From Nocardia vulneris (GTDB taxonomy: Bacteria > Actinomycetota > Actinomycetes > Mycobacteriales > Mycobacteriaceae), in assembly GCF_001613425.1 (NCBI RefSeq), contig NZ_BDCI01000002.1, positions 310,001 through 374,000 of the forward strand: DNA of 64,000 bases, in the 5' to 3' direction. Position 1 is the stretch's first letter; each line of letters opens with the position of its first letter. The position numbers and the translations under genes were made by a program. The notes beneath the pieces are model-generated. The model had not been told where the DNA came from, searched no databases, and saw nothing but the letters and a program-made list of their open reading frames with translations. Positions 35,097-43,428 of the stretch are shown here, piece by piece.

Positions 35097-35492
35097 ATGA
35101 ACCGTGACCTCGAGGTGATCAAGGCCCACTACGCCGCCTCCGACCGTGGTGACCTGCCCGGCATGCTGGCTCCGCTGGCCGCGCACGTGGCCTGGACCGA
35201 GATGGCGGGATTCCCGTACGCGGGCACCTATATCGGCCCGGACGCGGTGCGCGACAACGTCTTCGCGCGGATCGCCGCCGAATGGGACGGCTACACGGCC
35301 ACCGTCGACGAGATCGCGGGCGGCGCGGACGGCATCGTCATCGGGATCGGGACCTACTCCGGCACTTTCCGGGCGACCGGACAGGCGATGGCCGCGCGCT
35401 TCGTACACGTGTGGCGCTTGTCGAACGGGACCGTAGAGCGCTTCGAGCAATTCACCGACACCGCTGCCGTGCAAGCCGCGATGCGGAGTTAA
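35097..35492 (+). CDS. SnoaL/NTF2-like protein
   Basis: ATG at 35097 (MNRDLEVIKAHYAASDRG) is preferred to TTG at 35079. The 131-residue protein shows the SnoaL pattern: an N-terminal helix, VAWTEMAGFPYAGTYIGPDA (with active-site-pocket aromatic and acidic residues), and a C-terminal strand FVHVWRLSNGTVERFEQFTD. It may be a small isomerase, dehydratase or ligand binder in the SDR-MoaF operon. It overlaps the convergent AraC gene by four bases. Confidence 0.82.
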   Translation: MNRDLEVIKAHYAASDRGDLPGMLAPLAAHVAWTEMAGFPYAGTYIGPDAVRDNVFARIAAEWDGYTATVDEIAGGADGIVIGIGTYSGTFRATGQAMAARFVHVWRLSNGTVERFEQFTDTAAVQAAMRS

Positions 35493-36427
35493 CCGGCCGG
35501 AAAGTTTCCTCTCCCGTTGAGGATTCGATATTCGCGCGGCGGCACACCGTAGGTCAGCTTGAACAGCCGGCTGAAGTGTGCCGCGTCGACGAATCCCCGG
35601 CGCGCGGCGACCGCGCCGACCGCGAGCCCGTACAGCGCGGGGTCGGTCAGGTCGGCGCGGCAGTGCTCCAGCCGTCGCTGCCGGATCCAACCGCACACCG
35701 TGGCGCCCTCGGCGCGAAACAGCTTGTGCAGGTAGCCGACCGAAAGATGCGCGGCCTCGGCCGCCATCGCCGGGGAGAGGTCCGGATCATCGAGATGGTC
35801 CTCGAGGAACGCCTTGACCCGCGGCAGCACCGCCTGCTGCGCGACGGCGGTCGCCGCCGGATCCTCGTCGGCGTGCGCGGCCAGCACGGTCGCCACCAGA
35901 TCGACCACGATATCGGCCAACCGCAGCAGCTCTATCGTGCCCAATTCACCGGTCCTGGCAGTCATTCCGGACAACAGTGTCGACAGCAGCGCGGTCGCGG
36001 GATGCCGCCGGGCCAGCACGGTCGCGGTGCTCGCCTCGACTCCCGCCGCGGGCAGGCGCAGGACGCGGCGCGGAAACGCCGCGACCTGTAACCGGCACGC
36101 GGCATCGAACAGCACCGAATACGGCTGCGCCGTATCCAGCACCGCGACGTCGTTCGTGCCCAGGCGCACCTGCCGACCGGCTTGGCTCAGCAGGCAGGAT
36201 CCCCGGACCGACACCAGCACTTTGTAATACGCCTCGGCCCGCGCGCGGACCGCGCCGTCGGCCCGATGCGGGATCGCCGAGACCTCCGCGAACACCAACT
36301 CCCCCGCGACGTGCCCACGGATGCGACCGCGAAAATGCGCCGCGTCGTCGACCACGATGTCCAGTGGCGAATCCGGACGGGCCGGGGCGCGGCCGCCGGG
36401 CGCGGAGTCGATGCGGGTCACCATCAT
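35489..36427 (-). CDS. AraC-family regulator, last gene of the amine/aromatic operon
   Basis: The ATG at 36427 overlaps the GMC oxidoreductase stop by one base (TGATG), so translation is coupled. The 312-residue protein has an AraC-binding-like sensor domain (YYKVLVSVRGSCLLSQAG, LDTAQPYSVLFDAACRL) and two C-terminal HTH motifs ending in RGFVDAAHFSRLFKLTYGVPPREYR. It has the same layout as the AraC regulator near 29 kb, and both are probably sensors of related compounds. Being inside the operon it likely provides feedback activation of the upstream promoter. Confidence 0.87.
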   Translation of the reverse strand: MMVTRIDSAPGGRAPARPDSPLDIVVDDAAHFRGRIRGHVAGELVFAEVSAIPHRADGAVRARAEAYYKVLVSVRGSCLLSQAGRQVRLGTNDVAVLDTAQPYSVLFDAACRLQVAAFPRRVLRLPAAGVEASTATVLARRHPATALLSTLLSGMTARTGELGTIELLRLADIVVDLVATVLAAHADEDPAATAVAQQAVLPRVKAFLEDHLDDPDLSPAMAAEAAHLSVGYLHKLFRAEGATVCGWIRQRRLEHCRADLTDPALYGLAVGAVAARRGFVDAAHFSRLFKLTYGVPPREYRILNGRGNFPAG

Positions 36428-37971
36428 CAGCTCCGCACCGCTCGCACCGGCGCGATCAGGTCGGCGGCCCGCTCGGCGATCACCATGGCGGGCGCGTTGG
36501 TGTTGCCGGTCGTGATGGTCGGCATCACCGAGGCGTCCGCGACCCGCAGGCCCGCCACGGCGCGCACCCGCAGTGCCGGATCCACCACGGCTTCCGGGCC
36601 CGTGCCCAGTGCGCAGGTGCCGCACATGTGGTGGTAGGTGATCACCGTCCGCCGGATGTAGTCCCGCAAGTCCGCGCGGGAACGCACCCGGGGCCCCGGG
36701 TACCGCTCGGCCGCGCCCCACTCGCGCAGGGCGGGCGCGGCGCCGATCTGCCGGCACAGCGTCACGGCGGCCACCAGCCGATCCAGATCCGCGGCTGCCG
36801 ACAGCACTTTCGGATCGATCAGCGTCGGACCTTCGGCGCCTGCCACGGTGAGCCGCCCGACACTGTCGGGCCGGATGATCCCGGCCATGAGCGAGAACCC
36901 GTTGTCCGGCCCCGACATCCACGACTGTTCATACAGCGGAACGCTGAAATGCAGCGGCTGCACATCGGGCACGGACAGTTCTGGCGCACTGCGCCAGAAC
37001 AATTGGGTTTGCGCGTGTGGTAGCCCGGGCGTATGCGCGATCTCGCGTTCGGCGCTGAAGAGCACCGGCACCAGCCAGTGATCCAGCAGATTCCGGCCGA
37101 CCCCGGGCAGATCCGCGATCGGCTCGATGCCGACCGCTCGCAGTTCCGCGGCCGGGCCGAGGCCCGAGCGCAGCAGCAGCGCGGCCGAATCGATCGCACC
37201 CGCCGTCAGTACCACCTCCGCCTGCGCCGAGGCCCGGAACTCGCGGCCGTCGATACTCCCGGCCACACCGTAGGCGCGACCCCGGCGCGTCAAGACGCGG
37301 TGCACCTGCGCGCCGGTACGCACGGACAATCGGGAATTACCCAGCGCTGGTTTGAGATAGGCCTCGGCGGTCGTCCGGCGCATACCGTCGCGCAGGGTGA
37401 AATGCGCACGCCCCGCGCCGTCCTGTACTCCGCTGTTGTAGTCGGGATTGGGCGCTATCCCTACCTGCCCGGCCGCGGCGAGAACAGCCTCCTGGATCGG
37501 GTCGATCGCATAGTCGCTGAGCACATCGAGCAGTCCGGCGGTGCCTTTACCGCCGGAGTCGCGGTCGTAGCGCTCGATCCGCCGGAACAGCGGTTCGATC
37601 TCCCGCCACGACCAGCCGGCGGCACCGCACCCGGCCGCCCAGGAGTCGTAGTCGGCCGGATTGCCGCGCACGTAGATGGTCGCGTTGAGGGCGTGCGAGC
37701 CACCGAGCACCCGCCCCCGCGGCAGGTGCAGACGACGGCCGGCCGCGTAGGGCTGCGCGACGCTGAAGTAGTCCCAGTCCTCGGCCGCGTGCCACAGCTC
37801 GTGCATCCGCAGCGGGTCGCGGATGGCCGGATTGGTATCGGGGCCACCGGCTTCCAAGACCAGGACGGTGGCGTCGGTGCGGTCGAGCAGCCGGCGCGCC
37901 AGCACCGAGCCTGCCGTGCCCGCGCCGACGACGATGTAGTCGGCGTGCAGTTCATAGTCCGGCACGCGCAC
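36427..37971 (-). CDS. GMC-family FAD oxidoreductase (choline-dehydrogenase-like)
   Basis: The gene begins with GTG (37971) directly after the SolA-like stop. The 514-residue protein has the GMC features: N-terminal FAD motif YIVVGAGTAGSVLARRLL, second signature PRGRVLGGSHALNATIYVRG, and VVLTAGAIDSAALLLRSGLG. The C-terminal catalytic segment has HHMCGTCALG and SVMPTITTGNTNAPAM. GMC enzymes oxidise primary or secondary alcohols to carbonyls. In this operon it could oxidise a beta-hydroxy group of a phenethanolamine or an aryl alcohol, but that is inference. It is translationally coupled to the AraC gene after it. Confidence 0.9.
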   Translation of the reverse strand: MRVPDYELHADYIVVGAGTAGSVLARRLLDRTDATVLVLEAGGPDTNPAIRDPLRMHELWHAAEDWDYFSVAQPYAAGRRLHLPRGRVLGGSHALNATIYVRGNPADYDSWAAGCGAAGWSWREIEPLFRRIERYDRDSGGKGTAGLLDVLSDYAIDPIQEAVLAAAGQVGIAPNPDYNSGVQDGAGRAHFTLRDGMRRTTAEAYLKPALGNSRLSVRTGAQVHRVLTRRGRAYGVAGSIDGREFRASAQAEVVLTAGAIDSAALLLRSGLGPAAELRAVGIEPIADLPGVGRNLLDHWLVPVLFSAEREIAHTPGLPHAQTQLFWRSAPELSVPDVQPLHFSVPLYEQSWMSGPDNGFSLMAGIIRPDSVGRLTVAGAEGPTLIDPKVLSAAADLDRLVAAVTLCRQIGAAPALREWGAAERYPGPRVRSRADLRDYIRRTVITYHHMCGTCALGTGPEAVVDPALRVRAVAGLRVADASVMPTITTGNTNAPAMVIAERAADLIAPVRAVRS

Positions 37972-39093
37972 TCACCTCGGATGCGTGGACAGCGCGAAAT
38001 TGCTGTCCCAGAGGTCGTTGCGGATGCCGGTGAGCAGATCGGCGGCGATCTCACCGAAGACCGGCGCGAATTTGAAGCCGCGTCCCGAGAACGCGGTCAG
38101 CAGCAGCATTCCGGTGTCCTCGTCGAGATCCACCAGCGGCAGGTCACCGGGCGCGCAGAGGTCGTGATGCATCGAGTAGCGCACCGGTTCTGGATTGAGG
38201 TCAGGTATGAAATCGGTTGCCCACCTACTGATTCGGCGTAGATCCTCCCGACTGAACACGGGAATGTCGTCCGGCGAGGCGATTGCGGGCCACAGCGGTT
38301 CGGTCGCCACCTTCACGCTGTAGGAGTCGTGACTGGGCGTCCCGTACAGATGCACCCCGTCCGCGTCCCGGATGAACACCGGAAAGCGGTCCGCGCCGAA
38401 CATCTCGGGATGATGCGGCATGAACCAGGTGAGCGAGAGCGGCAGAATCTGCAGAAATCCCTTGAGGTCGGGGCGAAGCCGAAGCGTCCAGGAGCCCGTG
38501 GCCACCACCACCTTGGCGCAGGTGAGCCGGACATCGGGCGTCACCACCGCCAGCCCGCCGCCCTGCTCGTCGAAGTCGGTGACCGCGGCGTTGGTCAGCA
38601 CACGCGCACCGTGCGATCTGGCCGCCAGCACGGCGGCCAGCACGCTCGCCTCCGGATAGAGGCTGCCCGCGTGCCGATCCAGCACGGCGACGGTGTCGTC
38701 GTCGACCCGGTGCTGCGGATAGCGCGCCCGCAGTGCCTGCGCGTCCAGCACCTCGTGCGGCAGCTCGAATTGCTCGGCCGAGGCGATCGACTTGGCGATA
38801 CCGCCCGAACCCGCCACACCGATCTGCAGCGCGCCACATTCGTCGTACAGCGTCCGGCCCGTCTCGCGCTCCAGCTCCAGCCACAGTTCGCGGGCACGCC
38901 GCAGCCGGGGCACATACCGCGGACCTTCGTGCACGGCCGAGCGGAACAGGCGAGAATCGCCCGCGTACGAACCGCGGGCGTGCCCGATGCCGAACTGTTC
39001 GATACCGATCACGTCGAGTCCGCGTTTGGCCAACTGCCACAACGCCATCGAACCGGCACTGCCGAGTCCGACGACGATCACATCCGCATCCAT
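37972..39093 (-). CDS. SolA/monomeric-sarcosine-oxidase-like FAD amine oxidase
   Basis: The start MDADVIVVGLGSAGSMALWQ at 39093 places the dinucleotide-binding motif at residue 5, as usual. The 373-residue length fits monomeric sarcosine oxidase and N-methyltryptophan oxidase. FGIGHARGSYAGDSRLFR is the diagnostic segment after beta-2. FSGRGFKFAPVFGEIAADLL closes the FAD site. Where the family has the covalent-FAD cysteine (CMYT...PD), this protein reads SMHHDLCAPGD, so the aligned residue seems to be His and the flavin link may differ. It likely oxidises a secondary or primary amine to an imine with H2O2. Confidence 0.87.
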   Translation of the reverse strand: MDADVIVVGLGSAGSMALWQLAKRGLDVIGIEQFGIGHARGSYAGDSRLFRSAVHEGPRYVPRLRRARELWLELERETGRTLYDECGALQIGVAGSGGIAKSIASAEQFELPHEVLDAQALRARYPQHRVDDDTVAVLDRHAGSLYPEASVLAAVLAARSHGARVLTNAAVTDFDEQGGGLAVVTPDVRLTCAKVVVATGSWTLRLRPDLKGFLQILPLSLTWFMPHHPEMFGADRFPVFIRDADGVHLYGTPSHDSYSVKVATEPLWPAIASPDDIPVFSREDLRRISRWATDFIPDLNPEPVRYSMHHDLCAPGDLPLVDLDEDTGMLLLTAFSGRGFKFAPVFGEIAADLLTGIRNDLWDSNFALSTHPR

Positions 39094-39104
39094 GGTTCGG
39101 CCTC

Positions 39105-40238
39105 TCATGCCAATTCGGGCGATTGCCAAAGGTTCAACGTGGTGCCGATCCCCCGTCGCACGGCGTTGCGGTACACCACGGTGCCCCAGGCGACGTCCTC
39201 GACCGGCATACCGCCGACCGAGAGGAGCACGATCTCGTCGTCGGTGCGGCGTCCGGTCGCGGCCCCGGCCGCGATCGCACCGAGATCGACCAGATCGCCC
39301 CGGTCCATCGCGCCCGCCTGGATCATGTCCAGGAACTTGCAGCCGATGATCGGGATCCGGTGATGCGACGGATGGCCGACTTCCTCGGCCCACGCCTGGT
39401 AGAGCCGGACATTGTCGACGACCTTGCGAATCTCCGGCGCCTGCATGCCCGCATCGATATCGCACGGCGCGGGCATGCTCAGGAACGCCCCTGGCCGCAC
39501 CCAATCCCGCACGATCAGTGGATAATTCGCCGGATCGCCGGGTACACCGGTGGTGCAGTAGGTGACGATATCGCTGTCGCGGACCGCTTCCTCGTTCGAG
39601 TCCACGACGATCGTCTCGAGCTGGGGATACTCCTTGGCGACCCACTCGCGAAACGCGGCGATGCTCCCCGGCCCGCGCCCTTTGATCTTGACGACCGCGA
39701 GGTCCGGACACGCGGCGACGAACGCGGCGAGCGAGGTGCGGGCCATGACGCCGGGGCCGACGAGCCCGACCACCCGCGAGTCGGGGCGCGCCAGCAGCCG
39801 CGCGCCCACGCCCGGCACCGCACCGGTTCGGTACGCGGACAACAGATTCGCCGACATCAGCGCCAGCGGCGCGCCGGTGTCGGTGTCACTGAGCAGGAAC
39901 ATCAGGATCGACCGCGGTAATCCCTTGGCGCGGTTGGCGATATTCGATCCGTACCACTTCATCCCGGCGGTGCCGAAGCTGCCGCCGAGGTAGGCGGGCA
40001 TGGCCATGAACCGTCGCTCCGCGGTATTGGCCGGCATGGCCGGGAACGGCGAGTCGTCCGGAAAGGTGATCATCGCGCCGTGCGAGTCGCTGTTCGGACC
40101 CGCCATGCGGTAATCGCCCCGATGCAGCAGCACGAAGGTCTCCTGCATGGCGTCGACGCAGGCGGCCATATCGGTCACGCCCGCCGCGATCATGTCCGGC
40201 TCGGACAGGTAGAGAAAATCGATCGAGGGCTTATCCAT
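39105..40238 (-). CDS. Ornithine cyclodeaminase/mu-crystallin family protein
   Basis: The start MDKPSIDFLYLSEPDMIAAG at 40238 follows AAGGAA. The 377-residue protein has the OCD fold with a C-terminal Rossmann domain: VVGLVGPGVMARTSLAAFV (about residue 160) and IVTYCTTGVPGDPANYPL. Residues MKWYGSNIANRAKGLPRSI line the substrate pocket. I recall that close relatives are annotated as a tyramine-oxidase subunit B, which fits its place just before the SolA-like oxidase, but I cannot verify this. The role may be imine or ketimine reduction or deamination, or a partner of the oxidase. Confidence 0.8.
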   Translation of the reverse strand: MDKPSIDFLYLSEPDMIAAGVTDMAACVDAMQETFVLLHRGDYRMAGPNSDSHGAMITFPDDSPFPAMPANTAERRFMAMPAYLGGSFGTAGMKWYGSNIANRAKGLPRSILMFLLSDTDTGAPLALMSANLLSAYRTGAVPGVGARLLARPDSRVVGLVGPGVMARTSLAAFVAACPDLAVVKIKGRGPGSIAAFREWVAKEYPQLETIVVDSNEEAVRDSDIVTYCTTGVPGDPANYPLIVRDWVRPGAFLSMPAPCDIDAGMQAPEIRKVVDNVRLYQAWAEEVGHPSHHRIPIIGCKFLDMIQAGAMDRGDLVDLGAIAAGAATGRRTDDEIVLLSVGGMPVEDVAWGTVVYRNAVRRGIGTTLNLWQSPELA

Positions 40239-40250
40239 GCACGTTCCTTG

Positions 40251-40294
40251 TCTTTTCGCGGTCACGCCGCCGTCTTTTCGCGGTCACGCCGCCG
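40251..40294. repeat. 22-bp perfect tandem duplication at the amidohydrolase 3' end
   Basis: The 22-base unit TCTTTTCGCGGTCACGCCGCCG occurs twice without change, at 40251-40272 and 40273-40294. The second copy contains the stop codon of the minus-strand amidohydrolase gene; the first is a non-coding copy between it and the next start. Confidence 0.85.
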
Positions 40295-41963
40295 CGCGAT
40301 GGACCGCACGTCCGGCGAACCAGGTGGCGACGGACTTCGTTTCGATCAGCGCGGCCGGGTCGGTCTCGAACGGATCCCGGTCCAGCACCGTGAAGTCGGC
40401 GGACTTGCCCGGGGTGAGCGACCCGGTGACCGCGCCGAGCCCGCTCGCGCGGGCGACGCCGACCGTGTACGCACGCAGTGCCTCGGTCAACGTCAGCGCT
40501 TGCTCGAGGCCCAGGGTGCCGGGGTACGCGCCGGTGGGATCGGCACGGGTGACCAGGCCCTGAATTCCGATCCACGGATTCGGGCTCGGCGTGACCGGCC
40601 AGTCCGAACCACCGGCCAGCAGCACACCGGAGTCGAGCAGCGTCCGGTTGGGGCACATCCGGTTCGCGCGCTCGCGCGGCAGGCAGTGGCAGTGCGCCTC
40701 GAAGATGACCCCCGGAAACCACAGCGGCGGTGAGAGATCCGCGACGACCTTCAGCTCGGCGAGGCGCGGCAGATCCGTGTCGGCGATGTATTCCCCGTGT
40801 GCCAGTTGCACGATCGTGTCCGTGTACCCGGCGGCGCGGATCTCGGCCACCGCGTCGAGCAACATGCGCACCGCACCGTCGCCGGTGCAGTGCACTTTGG
40901 CGCCGAGCCCGCGCCCGGCCACTTCGATGAGCCAGCCGGTGAGTTCGGCGGACGTCATCGCGCTCTCCCCCACCCACGCGTTCCCGTGCTCGGCGTCGGG
41001 CAGGTACGGCTCCAGGAACAACGCGGTGCGTGAGGTCGGGACGCCGTCTAGGAAGATCTTCACGAAATCGGGCCGGTGATGGGTGGTTCGATACTGCTCG
41101 GCCACCTCGAGCAGCGCGGCGCCGACCGGGTCCGTGCCGAAGATCCGGTCGTTGATCTGCGCCGACGTCACGACCCACGCGTTCAGGTCACCGCGCCGGT
41201 CGAGATCGGCGAGCGCGCGCAGCATCGGCAGCGACGCCGCCGCGTCCTGAAAGTGCGTGATGCCGTAGCCGTGCAGCATCTCGACGGCCCGGCGGCACCC
41301 CGCCGCATCCCGGGCGGTGCTGTCGCCGAGCGCCGCCGCGTACGCCCGCTCCACCGGGATGAGCGCCGACTCGATGAGCAGTCCGGCGGGCGCTCCCGTC
41401 ACCGCATCGCGCACGACGGAGCCGTCTGCGGGATCCGGGCCCGCGCCGATTCCCGCGAGTTCCATGGCGCGCGAACTGACCCAGCGATTGTGACAACTGT
41501 CGTCGCGCAGCAGCACCGGGCGTCCCCCGGCCGCCCGGTCGAGCCGGTGCAGCACGTCCTGCCTCGAAATCGCTTCCGCCAGCGTACTTCCCCAGCCACC
41601 GCCGACGACCCAGGCGTCGGGTTCGAGCCCGGCCGCCCAGTCCGCGACGGCCCCGAGCACCGCGTCGAGCGAGTCGGTGGCGCGCAACGACAGCTCGTAG
41701 AGGTCGGCGCGCCCGGCCACCAGATGGTGGGTGTGCACGTCCCCGAAGCCCGGCAGAACGAACGCGCCACCGTGTTCCACCACGGTCTCCCGCCCGGTCA
41801 GCAGCTCCGTGGTGGGGTCCACCGCGGCGATGATCCCGTTGCGGACCAGAAACGAGGTGGCGCGGGGTATCGATTCGTCGGCCGTCCACACCGTCGCGTC
41901 GGTGTGCAGTTCGGCCGAATCCGCCATCTCACCTCGACCAGACATCGTGCCTCTGTCAGACAT
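40284..41963 (-). CDS. YtcJ-type amidohydrolase (Amidohydro_3)
   Basis: The 559-residue metal-dependent hydrolase has the beta-barrel motif LPGFGDVHTHHL (metal-binding His pair, about residue 80), VKIFLDGVPTSRTALFLEP, VHCTGDGAVRMLLDAV and a C-terminal composite domain LTPGKSADFTVLDRDPFET. Members hydrolyse amides, formamides or cyclic imides, and the natural substrates are mostly unknown. In this operon it could release an amine or acid from an N-acyl precursor. Its start overlaps the APC permease stop by eight bases; starts 6 or 12 codons later are also possible. Confidence 0.87.
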   Translation of the reverse strand: MSDRGTMSGRGEMADSAELHTDATVWTADESIPRATSFLVRNGIIAAVDPTTELLTGRETVVEHGGAFVLPGFGDVHTHHLVAGRADLYELSLRATDSLDAVLGAVADWAAGLEPDAWVVGGGWGSTLAEAISRQDVLHRLDRAAGGRPVLLRDDSCHNRWVSSRAMELAGIGAGPDPADGSVVRDAVTGAPAGLLIESALIPVERAYAAALGDSTARDAAGCRRAVEMLHGYGITHFQDAAASLPMLRALADLDRRGDLNAWVVTSAQINDRIFGTDPVGAALLEVAEQYRTTHHRPDFVKIFLDGVPTSRTALFLEPYLPDAEHGNAWVGESAMTSAELTGWLIEVAGRGLGAKVHCTGDGAVRMLLDAVAEIRAAGYTDTIVQLAHGEYIADTDLPRLAELKVVADLSPPLWFPGVIFEAHCHCLPRERANRMCPNRTLLDSGVLLAGGSDWPVTPSPNPWIGIQGLVTRADPTGAYPGTLGLEQALTLTEALRAYTVGVARASGLGAVTGSLTPGKSADFTVLDRDPFETDPAALIETKSVATWFAGRAVHRAAA

Positions 41964-43428
41964 AGTGTCGTCCCATCTCCGCGTACCGCTGCGGGGCGCG
42001 GGTTCGAAGCCGAAGCGCCGCAGCGATTCCGAGCACCGCAGCGACCAAGAGCAGACTGGGCAGTAGCCAGACGAGGATCCCGCCGGAACTGATCAGCAGA
42101 TCGAAATTCCCTATCGCATAGCCGAGTACGGTGCTCAAAGCCGAGCCCGCGACGACCGGCGCGACGAGCGTTCGGACCAAATTGCGATCCAGGTCGCGGT
42201 TCCTGCGAAAGAACGCTACGACGGCGAACGAGCACGCGGCCATCAGCGCGATCACGCCCAGCGTGCCGAGGTTGGTCAGCCAGGTGAACAGCGCGCGCAC
42301 CGGATCCTGGCCGGTCACCGCGAAAACCGCGACCACCAGTAACGCCAGCACCGACTGTGCGACCGACCCGACGTGCGGGCTCCGATGCACCACGTGGGTC
42401 CGGCCCGCACGCACCGGCAGCAGTCCTTCCCGGCCGAGCGCATAGGTGTAGCGAGCCACCGCGTTGTGGAAAGCGAGCACGGCCGCGAACACGCTCGTGC
42501 AGAACAGCAGGCGCATGATGGTGGTGAACCAGGATCCGAGATAGGAATCGCCGAGTTCGAACAGGAATGTCGTCGGGTCCGTGAGTTTTTCGATGAAGCC
42601 GCGCGTGTTGTCCACGCCCGCACCGTTGATCATCAGGAAGGTGACGACGGTGTAGACGACGCCGATGGTGAGGACGGACAGGAACGTCGCGCGCGGCACC
42701 GTCCGCTTCGGGTCCGCGGTTTCTTCACCGTAGATCGCGGTGGCCTCGAAGCCGACGAACGACGCGAAACAGAACAGCAGCGCGATCGGCAGGGAGCCGC
42801 TGGTCAGCGCGCTCGGTGTCAGCGGTGCGCCGCTCAGTGCGGTGCTGCCGAAGGTGCCACCGCGCCAGGCGATCGCGGCGGCCAGCACGAGGACGACGAG
42901 GAATTCGGCGGCCACCAGAACCGACAGCATCTTGACGGAGAGATCGATCTGCCGGTATCCGAGCACCGCGACGAGGGCGATGCCGAGCAGCGCGTACACC
43001 CACCAGTCGATCGTGAGTCCGAACTGGTCGGCCACGAAACCACCGGTCGCGGCGCCGAACAGGCCCCAGAGGCCGATCTGCATGGCGTTGTAGCTCAGCA
43101 AGGCGAGATAGGCTGCCGCACCACCGCATTGCGGACCGAGACCGCGGGTGACGTAGGAGTAGAATGCCCCGGTACTGATGTGGTGACGGGCCATCGCCGT
43201 ATAACCGATGGCGAATACCAGCAGCGTGCCAGCGGTCAGGATGTAGGCGCCGGGCACACCCGGCCCGTTACCGAGCAGCATCGCCACCGGCGCACCGCCC
43301 GCCATCGCGGTCAGCGGCGCGGCCGCCGAGATGACGAAGAATGTCACGCCGAACACGCCGAGCGAACCGCGGCGCAACCGATCGTCGTGCCGGACCGGCT
43401 CGTTCGACGCCGGGCTGTTTCTGGTCAC
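41956..43428 (-). CDS. APC-family permease in the amine/aromatic operon
   Basis: GTG at 43428 overlaps the monooxygenase stop as GTGA. The 490-residue protein has about twelve helices. FGVTFFVISAAAPLTAMAGG (helix 1), ISTGAFYSYVTRGLGPQCGG, and FASFVGFEATAIYGEETADP are typical of APC transporters for amino acids, amines or related solutes. As part of the operon it is the best candidate for importing the starting amine or amino acid. Confidence 0.9.
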   Translation of the reverse strand: MTRNSPASNEPVRHDDRLRRGSLGVFGVTFFVISAAAPLTAMAGGAPVAMLLGNGPGVPGAYILTAGTLLVFAIGYTAMARHHISTGAFYSYVTRGLGPQCGGAAAYLALLSYNAMQIGLWGLFGAATGGFVADQFGLTIDWWVYALLGIALVAVLGYRQIDLSVKMLSVLVAAEFLVVLVLAAAIAWRGGTFGSTALSGAPLTPSALTSGSLPIALLFCFASFVGFEATAIYGEETADPKRTVPRATFLSVLTIGVVYTVVTFLMINGAGVDNTRGFIEKLTDPTTFLFELGDSYLGSWFTTIMRLLFCTSVFAAVLAFHNAVARYTYALGREGLLPVRAGRTHVVHRSPHVGSVAQSVLALLVVAVFAVTGQDPVRALFTWLTNLGTLGVIALMAACSFAVVAFFRRNRDLDRNLVRTLVAPVVAGSALSTVLGYAIGNFDLLISSGGILVWLLPSLLLVAAVLGIAAALRLRTRAPQRYAEMGRHYV

